Positions 58,472-64,000 of a stretch of DNA of 64,000 bases are shown piece after piece; within the stretch, counting starts at the first letter, position 1; each line of letters starts with the position of its first letter. The stretch lies in contig CAXUHG010000009.1 of assembly GCA_964250805.1 (NCBI GenBank), positions 1 to 64,000 on the forward strand. The letters run 5' to 3'. The translations under genes and the position numbers were made by a program. The notes beneath the pieces were generated by a model that saw nothing but the letters and a program-made list of their open reading frames with translations, was not told the DNA's origin and ran no database searches. Origin of the DNA: JBBQVS01 sp964250805. Its GTDB lineage: Bacteria > Chloroflexota > Ktedonobacteria > Ktedonobacterales > Ktedonobacteraceae.

Positions 58472-60964
58472 ATGGACATTGTGATTCAAAAGAACATCTA
58501 CATCGTCATGCGTGATGGTGTAATCTTGGCGAGTGATGTGTACTGTCCGACAACGGGTGGACCGTTTCCGACAGTCCTGATCCGTACTCCCTACAACAAG
58601 GACCTCTCTGCGCTCTTGTTGTTAGTGGCACCGGACCCGTTGCGCCTCACGCAGGCAGGTTTTGCCGTGGTGGTACAGGACTGCCGTGGTTGTGGAGGAT
58701 CGTCGGGGAAATTCATTCCTTTCCTTCAAGAAGCTCAGGATGGTTGTGATACGATCACCTGGATTACCACACAGCCTTGGTCACAGGGAACAGTGGGAAT
58801 GGCGGGTGGCTCATATCTAGGAGCAGTACAATGGCTTACGGCAGCCAAAAGTCCAAAGGATCTCCAAGCTCTCGTCCCCTCCATCACTGCTGCTCAGTAT
58901 TATCACCCGTGGACGTATCAAGGAGGAGCCTTTCAGCTTGGTTTTTGTCTCCTGTGGACTCTCGGCTCCTTTGCCATACCAGAGGTTCAACGTCGGTTAG
59001 CACATCGCAAGGCAACGCTCATTGAGTTTAGTAGCGTCATGCATGCTCTCGCAAACATTGAAAAGCTCTACTGGCGGCGACCTCTCATGAACATGCCAGA
59101 ATTCCAGCAACTGACCCCATTCTATTTCGATTGGCTTGCCCACCCCAGCTTCGACGAGTACTGGCAAGCCATCGCGCCTAGCACAACATATGATCGAATA
59201 AATGCACCACCACTGCTCATCGGTGGCTGGTACGATCTCTTTCTAGGAGGCACTCTCGCAAGTTACAGAGGACTAAAACACCACGCTGGTAGCGATTTTG
59301 CCCGTCGTCCAGCCCTCCTAATCGGGCCATGGTCACATGGTATTTGGCATGGTATTTTCGCAGAACGCGATTTCGGTTTGCTCGCCAGCACAGATGCCCT
59401 TGATATGACCGGGGTACAAATACGCTGGTTCGAGTACTGGCTCAAAGGTGAGGAAAACGGGACTCTTGAAGACCCACCGGTCAAGATATTTGTGATGGGC
59501 CGTAATCAATGGCGCGAGGAGGAGGATTGGCCACTACCCGACACCCAGTACTGTCGGTACTATCTGCATAGTGGTGGCAATGCGAATACACTTCACGGTG
59601 ATGGAACGCTTTCAACCGAGCCGTCTGGTGATGAGCCGCCGGATCATTATATCTATAACCCAGGCGATCCGACGCCAACCTGTGGTGGGGCAACTCTGCT
59701 TCCTGGTGCGCAAACGGGAGTCAATGCCGGACCGAAAGATCAGCGAGCGGTTGAAGTACGCCAAGATGTTTTGGTGTATACGACCAAACCATTAGTACGG
59801 GAGCTAGAGGTGATTGGTCCGGTAGAACTAACGTTATATATCGCATCAACCGCCCGTGACACCGATTTCACAGGTAAATTGGTCGATGTCTATCCTGATG
59901 GCAAGGCTCTTATCCTGACTGATGGCATCCTTCGCACGAGATACCGCAATTCGTTTTCCCAGGTTGAACTGCTCGAACTGGGCACAGTGTATGAGCTGCA
60001 TATCGATCTCATAGCGACCGCGAACGTGTTTCAGACTGGTCACAGTATTCGTTTAGAGGTAAGCAGCAGCAATTTTCCCCGTTTTGATCGCAATAGCAAC
60101 ACAGGTAGCGTAATTGCTCAAGAGGGAGAAGCGGAAGTCGTCACTGCAAGCAACTGGATATTTCACACTACCCAACATCCATCACATCGGTTGTGTTGCA
60201 AAAAGAAAGTTGCTCTGTTAGAGTGGGTAGAAAAAAGCGAAAGAGGACCTACCATGACAGAGCAACACCCGTTCAAATGGCGGCATTTCCAGTCCAATAT
60301 CATTCTGTTGTGTGTTCGTTGGTATCTTCGGTATTCACTCAGTTATCGTGATCTGGAAGAGATCATGCAAGAGCGAGGGTTGCAGGTCGATCACACCACG
60401 ATCTATCGGTGGGTCCAGCACTACGCACCCGAATTGGAGAAGCGATGCCGTCCTTTCCTCAAAGCCACAACTGACTCTTGGAAAGTTGATGAAACCTATG
60501 TGAAAATCAAGAAAAAGTGGATGTATCTCTACCGTGCAGTAGATTCGCAGGGAAAGACACTTGATTTCTGGCTGAGTCCAACACGTAGCGCAGAGGCAGC
60601 CAAGCAGTTCTTCCTCAAAACGCTTGCCGCCTCTCATACTAGAGAACCTCGTGTCATCAACGTGGATAAAAATGCAGCCTACCCCAAAGCGTTCAGCGAA
60701 CTCAAAGCAGAAGGACGTATCCCCGAAAACTGTGAGATGAGGCAAGTCAAATATCTCAATAACCTGGTTGAACAAGATCATCGGTTTGTCAAACGCTTAA
60801 CCAAGCCAGGGATGGGCTTTTTCTCCTTCAAGACAGCGTGGCGAACCCTGCAAGGTATTGAGATGATGAACATGATACGAAAGGGACAAGTACAAGAGAT
60901 GGATAAAGGAGATGTCAAAGCCCAGAGCGCATTAGTCGCCAAGCTCTTCGGGGGAGCAGCCTAA
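58472..60964 (+). CDS. CocE/NonD hydrolase, fused in frame to an IS6 transposase by insertion
   Basis: Residues 1-573 are a CocE/NonD family hydrolase: VMRDGVILASDVYCP, the nucleophile in GMAGGSYLGAVQW near 110, the Asp in GGWYDLFLGG near 253, the His in LIGPWSHGIWHG near 285, and a C-terminal jelly-roll (VYPDGKALILTDGILRTRYR). The natural tail (HTTQHPSHRL) is nearly complete and is then replaced by insertion-sequence sequence from 60189. The insertion left end stays open and joins the transposase frame, giving an 830-residue predicted fusion. The hydrolase domain lacks only its last few residues and may work. It probably cleaves an ester or acyl compound in the catabolic island. Confidence 0.8.
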   Translation: MDIVIQKNIYIVMRDGVILASDVYCPTTGGPFPTVLIRTPYNKDLSALLLLVAPDPLRLTQAGFAVVVQDCRGCGGSSGKFIPFLQEAQDGCDTITWITTQPWSQGTVGMAGGSYLGAVQWLTAAKSPKDLQALVPSITAAQYYHPWTYQGGAFQLGFCLLWTLGSFAIPEVQRRLAHRKATLIEFSSVMHALANIEKLYWRRPLMNMPEFQQLTPFYFDWLAHPSFDEYWQAIAPSTTYDRINAPPLLIGGWYDLFLGGTLASYRGLKHHAGSDFARRPALLIGPWSHGIWHGIFAERDFGLLASTDALDMTGVQIRWFEYWLKGEENGTLEDPPVKIFVMGRNQWREEEDWPLPDTQYCRYYLHSGGNANTLHGDGTLSTEPSGDEPPDHYIYNPGDPTPTCGGATLLPGAQTGVNAGPKDQRAVEVRQDVLVYTTKPLVRELEVIGPVELTLYIASTARDTDFTGKLVDVYPDGKALILTDGILRTRYRNSFSQVELLELGTVYELHIDLIATANVFQTGHSIRLEVSSSNFPRFDRNSNTGSVIAQEGEAEVVTASNWIFHTTQHPSHRLCCKKKVALLEWVEKSERGPTMTEQHPFKWRHFQSNIILLCVRWYLRYSLSYRDLEEIMQERGLQVDHTTIYRWVQHYAPELEKRCRPFLKATTDSWKVDETYVKIKKKWMYLYRAVDSQGKTLDFWLSPTRSAEAAKQFFLKTLAASHTREPRVINVDKNAAYPKAFSELKAEGRIPENCEMRQVKYLNNLVEQDHRFVKRLTKPGMGFFSFKTAWRTLQGIEMMNMIRKGQVQEMDKGDVKAQSALVAKLFGGAA

Positions 60965-61026
60965 ACGGAACAAAGGCAAGCATTCCATGCTCATCTTGTT
61001 TTCTTTCAATTTCTTGCAACACAACC
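60189..61026 (+). mobile_element. IS6-family insertion sequence
   Basis: An 838-base element with inverted ends GGTTGTGTTGCAA (60189-60201) and TTGCAACACAACC (61014-61026), similar to the GGxxxTGTTGCAA ends of IS26-like elements. It carries one transposase gene. The 8 bases on each side (ATCACATC and AGAAGAGG) do not match, so there is no target duplication. The left flank is a hydrolase gene and the right flank the middle of another gene, which points to a deletion or other rearrangement by the element. Confidence 0.85.
60254..60964 (+). CDS. IS6-family DDE transposase
   Basis: A 236-residue transposase, the usual length for IS6/IS26/IS240. Start at MTEQHPFKWRHFQSNIILLC. The helix-turn-helix is LEEIMQERGLQVDHTTIYRW. 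The DDE triad is D in DSWKVDETYVKIKKKWMYLY, D in VINVDKNAAYPKAF, and E in LQGIEMMNMIRKGQ. NNLVEQDHRFVKRLTKPGMG is a family signature. It is in the same open frame as the upstream hydrolase. Confidence 0.92.
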   Translation: MTEQHPFKWRHFQSNIILLCVRWYLRYSLSYRDLEEIMQERGLQVDHTTIYRWVQHYAPELEKRCRPFLKATTDSWKVDETYVKIKKKWMYLYRAVDSQGKTLDFWLSPTRSAEAAKQFFLKTLAASHTREPRVINVDKNAAYPKAFSELKAEGRIPENCEMRQVKYLNNLVEQDHRFVKRLTKPGMGFFSFKTAWRTLQGIEMMNMIRKGQVQEMDKGDVKAQSALVAKLFGGAA

Positions 61027-61033
61027 AGAAGAG

Positions 61034-64000
61034 GTGCCAGTGGCATTGCTCAGGCAGATATACGAAGTGGTTGGTGGCATTCCTCTCTGTCTTGAGTGGG
61101 TTGCCGCGCTGGTCAAACAACCACTCTTGATGGATGATTGGGACGAGTTTGCAAGAAATGATATATCTGCCTTCCCAATCTCAACAACCAACGACATGAT
61201 TCTTGCGGTGCAGCGTCTCTTAGCAGAACCACATGTGTTCGGTGGCAATCTAGCGATGGAAATAGCTCCTTTGTTGGAGAAAATCGTTGTGACCCAACGT
61301 CTTTCATCGGAGGCACGTCATCTGCTGCAGGTACTCTCGCTTGCGAACCTACCACTCGCCAAGCTCGCCCTGCAAGTCCTCTGTTCAACGGGGCCACGTC
61401 CGCTCAAAGAGCTTCGTCGAGCCTCTCTCCTGGTTGCCTATCCTGACCGTATCCAACTGTTGCCAGTCGTAGCATCAGCAGTAATGCGCCAGCTTTCTGC
61501 TGAGCAAAGGTATGAGCAAGAGGAACTTTTGTGTGAAGCATATCGAGCGTGGCGTGATGAAGGGAATTTTCGGGAAAATGAACAAGGAATACTTATAACT
61601 GAACTTGCTACTTTGTTAATTAAACATCACCAACTTCTGAATGCTGCTGAATTGTTACTCTACTACGGTTGGATCAGTTTTCAGCAAGGACGAGTTCAAC
61701 GCCTTGCCCAGCTTGTTCAAACAGTGCTTCGTGAATTTGATTGGCACGCCGAACCAGCAGCACAGAGCGGTGCATTTTTACTTCGCTACTACCTTTTGCC
61801 CTATATGGGTTTTCAAGCAAATGATCAGCAACGAGTAAAAGACCATCAGCAGATTCTTGCTTATATCTTAGCCAGTCAAGTAACGGTAGCACCCTTGATA
61901 GAAGTTCACCTTATCCATGTAATTATGCTTTATTACATGAACGAAGAGCGTTTTGAACAGGCTCAACATCTCCTTGATGAAGCCTTTGTTCGTATGAAGA
62001 CCCTATTGGAAACAGATTTTGAACTGCATGGGATGCTTTTATCGAAATGGGCATGGCTTCTCGGAAAATGGAGTGATTATGTTACAGAGCAGAACCATCA
62101 TGAAATGGCGATGCATATGCGTAAACAGGCAATAATACTTTATGAAGAGAGTATACATCTCCTACAAACGAGCGAACAGACAACTCATCCTATGTCTGTA
62201 AGAAAAGGCACTCTTACAAAAAAGATTGTAATGTTCTTGAACTCACTCGCTTATCATCTGAATAGGATAGGGAGGTTTCAAGAGGCACTGTTGACAATTG
62301 AGCAATGTATTGAATTGGAAGAACAGGGGTACGTAGAGTTCGGGGCATTAGCAGCGGCATATGGGGAAAAATCACAAATTCTCGCAGCATTAGGGTTATT
62401 TCGTGAGGCGTTGCGCTTTGATGAAAAAGCACGAGCAGAAGTACAACGTTGTGCTGATACAGGAGATACAGCCTCACAACAAGAGCGATGGATATATCAA
62501 GTTAACCAAGGACGGCTATACTTACGCTTGGGAAGATTCAGTGAAGCTGAGCAGCTTTTACACGAGGCAGAGACACATATTGCTAAACGTAGGAAAGTCT
62601 ACCGCATATTTGCGAAGGAGGCATTGATGGAGATCGAACAAAGCAAACACTCATCTCATCCCAATCAACTCGACTGGCGGTGGGTCGAACGGTATCGTGA
62701 ACTGGATGCGTATGATGCGTATTGGTGGTGGGCGTCAGCAGGACCGTTTACACCCGATGAACAACTACAATGGGATCAGTTGTATACACCGAACGTCGAT
62801 GAGACAACAAAAGCGCGATTAGGAGTCCTACTTACTCAGTCACGAGAGCGCGAAATCTCACTTGCTTTTGCTGAACAACGCGAACCACACTTGCACTATC
62901 CAGCCCTCGATATTGAGGAGGTTCGTCGTCGCGTTGATGGTTTGTTGCGTCTTGATGAAGAGATTGATCAGCATGAGCCGAATGCCATTGTCCGTCGTCT
63001 CTATCACGGAACGATAGAAGATGAAATCTGTTTTATTCGCATGATCGAAGCTACCTATGAGGGCAACAGCGACGCCTATTGGAAGCTCAATCAACAACTG
63101 ATTTTGCCACCAACACACGAAGAGATGGACTATGCGTTGTCACGCGTGAGACAGGTTGTTCTCCTGGGCTTACAACGTGTAGATACAGCAGAGGTGAGTC
63201 AGCGGGTGATTCAGATCATGCAGGACCATATGCACCTCTCGCTTGATTTCGCTCATCACGAAAGCGTTCCACCACTTCGGCAGGATGTCGTTTCTTCGCA
63301 GGGCAAGCAACCTATGCTTTCTGCCCATGATGTCAAGCACTTCTTAGAAGCAGCGTTTCAGGAAATGGGTGGTGATGAGTGGCAGGTCGTTTTTGATTCA
63401 AGTGCAGGTGGGATTCGTGTTGACTCTGCTTCGAGAATGCTGTTTTTGCCGGAGACGCAGATGACCCTTGAAACCGTCAGGGACTATTTCACCCACGAAT
63501 TGCTCGGCCATGTGTCACGCAGTACGGCAGGTGAGCAGTCCCCTCTCGGCTTATTAGGAATCAATACGAAGGGATATTCTCCGACCGAGGAAGGACTGGC
63601 TCAATACTACGAACGGACGCTTGCATTTCTTCATGGCGGGGCTTTTGATGATTCTGGTACCTGGTTGGGAGGTCTAGCCGTTGGTCTTGCCAGTGGGGTT
63701 CTCACACCTGCTCATACATTCTCTTCTTTGTACAGGTTCTTCCAACCCTTTCTTTTGTTATATCGGTTGCTCTGGAGGAATGATGAAGATCGACCGCTTG
63801 CAGAGCAACGCGCACACACTCGCGCTCTTGCTCGTTGTCTCCGCACGTTTCGAGGAGTTCCCGACTTGAACTGTGCAGGAATATGTCATACGAGGGATGT
63901 GGCGTATTTACGTGGACGGCTGAAGATTGAACAGGCCGTCGCGCAAGATGAGACGATACTGGACCGTCTTGCGGTAGGAAAGGTCGCATTAGAATTGCTC
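61034..64000 (+). CDS. STAND/TPR region joined in frame to a DUF1704-like zinc peptidase (both ends incomplete)
   Basis: One uninterrupted frame runs from the insertion-sequence stop codon to the window end. The first part (EEVPVALLRQIYEVVGGIPL, CLEWVAALVKQPL) is the tail of a STAND NTPase, followed by TPR-like helices to about 62600; the N-terminus is cut off by the IS. The second part is a DUF1704-type domain: RLYHGTIEDEICFIRMIEAT, the HExxxH zinc site in FTHELLGHVSR near 63494, YSPTEEGLAQYYERTLAF with the QEGLA-like motif and third ligand Glu, and LRTFRGVPDLNCAGICHTRD. This family includes the MATCAP carboxypeptidases. The peptidase may be translated alone from ATG 62627, which has a good ribosome binding site. 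No stop is seen before 64000. The true 5' start is unknown. Confidence 0.75.
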   Translation, partial: MPVALLRQIYEVVGGIPLCLEWVAALVKQPLLMDDWDEFARNDISAFPISTTNDMILAVQRLLAEPHVFGGNLAMEIAPLLEKIVVTQRLSSEARHLLQVLSLANLPLAKLALQVLCSTGPRPLKELRRASLLVAYPDRIQLLPVVASAVMRQLSAEQRYEQEELLCEAYRAWRDEGNFRENEQGILITELATLLIKHHQLLNAAELLLYYGWISFQQGRVQRLAQLVQTVLREFDWHAEPAAQSGAFLLRYYLLPYMGFQANDQQRVKDHQQILAYILASQVTVAPLIEVHLIHVIMLYYMNEERFEQAQHLLDEAFVRMKTLLETDFELHGMLLSKWAWLLGKWSDYVTEQNHHEMAMHMRKQAIILYEESIHLLQTSEQTTHPMSVRKGTLTKKIVMFLNSLAYHLNRIGRFQEALLTIEQCIELEEQGYVEFGALAAAYGEKSQILAALGLFREALRFDEKARAEVQRCADTGDTASQQERWIYQVNQGRLYLRLGRFSEAEQLLHEAETHIAKRRKVYRIFAKEALMEIEQSKHSSHPNQLDWRWVERYRELDAYDAYWWWASAGPFTPDEQLQWDQLYTPNVDETTKARLGVLLTQSREREISLAFAEQREPHLHYPALDIEEVRRRVDGLLRLDEEIDQHEPNAIVRRLYHGTIEDEICFIRMIEATYEGNSDAYWKLNQQLILPPTHEEMDYALSRVRQVVLLGLQRVDTAEVSQRVIQIMQDHMHLSLDFAHHESVPPLRQDVVSSQGKQPMLSAHDVKHFLEAAFQEMGGDEWQVVFDSSAGGIRVDSASRMLFLPETQMTLETVRDYFTHELLGHVSRSTAGEQSPLGLLGINTKGYSPTEEGLAQYYERTLAFLHGGAFDDSGTWLGGLAVGLASGVLTPAHTFSSLYRFFQPFLLLYRLLWRNDEDRPLAEQRAHTRALARCLRTFRGVPDLNCAGICHTRDVAYLRGRLKIEQAVAQDETILDRLAVGKVALELL
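62614..62629 (+). promoter_or_regulatory. Internal ribosome binding site and start for the DUF1704 part
   Basis: GAAGGAG (62614-62620) stands 6 bases before ATG 62627 (MEIEQSKHSSHPNQLDW), in the same frame as the TPR region. This would allow the peptidase domain to be made separately from the truncated STAND/TPR part. Confidence 0.5.

Overview
The window most resembles a mid-GC Ktedonobacteria-like chromosome (phylum Chloroflexota). The clues are an ECF sigma factor followed by a membrane-anchored protein with repeated WAVG/EHWNG propeller units, large STAND NTPases, TPR-rich proteins, many small relics and MITE-like elements, and mosaic accessory gene content. This placement is inference from gene style only; no rRNA, tRNA or ribosomal protein gene is present to confirm it.

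Region 1 (1-10 kb) is a probable pPIWI-RE anti-invader island on the plus strand. Its core is a Zn-ribbon plus PD-(D/E)xK nuclease (2685), a DinG/XPD-like Fe-S helicase (3871) and a PIWI-type protein with the LPLPLHLA C-terminal signature (7241), with overlapping reading frames. Two further genes lie just upstream in the same direction: a coiled-coil protein (1028) and a RavA/MoxR-like AAA+ ATPase with an altered Walker B (1633). Region 2 (10.1-13.5 kb) is a Tn554-type tnpA-tnpB-tnpC recombinase set, preceded by an inverted and repeated core-like site. Region 3 (13.7-22.7 kb) continues the defence-like content: a NACHT STAND ATPase of about 1500 residues with a long helical C-terminus, a small helical companion, an HNH-like protein with a small partner, a HEPN-like protein, and several palindromes and MITE-like repeats.

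Region 4 (23-29.7 kb) has an ECF sigma/beta-propeller pair bracketed by two copies of one long-inverted-repeat element, an AraC regulator broken by one amber codon, and a quinone-oxidoreductase-like enzyme. An ISL3-like MITE with an 8-bp target duplication follows. Region 5 (29.7-41.3 kb) is an AT-richer mobile mosaic: an N-truncated epoxide hydrolase, small unknown genes, a Bro-N/DinD-like protein, two divergent paralogous membrane proteins sharing a long inverted repeat, a tyrosine recombinase with substituted catalytic positions, a KGG-repeat protein, a serine resolvase with a res-like region, an MFS exporter between two resolvase-like sites, and relics.

Region 6 (41.4-60.2 kb) is a catabolic island. 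A ten-gene minus-strand operon encodes two CaiB/BaiF CoA-transferases, two MaoC-type hydratases, a nitronate-monooxygenase-like flavoprotein, a double acyl-CoA dehydrogenase, an NDP-forming acyl-CoA synthetase, a DUF35 Zn-ribbon protein, an enoyl-CoA hydratase and a thiolase-fold protein lacking the usual cysteine. A divergent TetR gene faces it across a promoter with a palindromic operator. Plus-strand genes for a Baeyer-Villiger-type monooxygenase, an HSL-type esterase, a GntR regulator and a CocE/NonD hydrolase follow. The inferred logic is oxygenation of a cyclic ketone, ester hydrolysis, CoA activation, then beta-oxidation or retro-aldol cleavage.

Region 7 (60.2-64 kb) has an IS6-family element fused in frame to the hydrolase. 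Next comes a long open frame with no stop before the window end. It joins a truncated STAND/TPR region to a DUF1704-like zinc peptidase domain (HELLGH, EEGLA).
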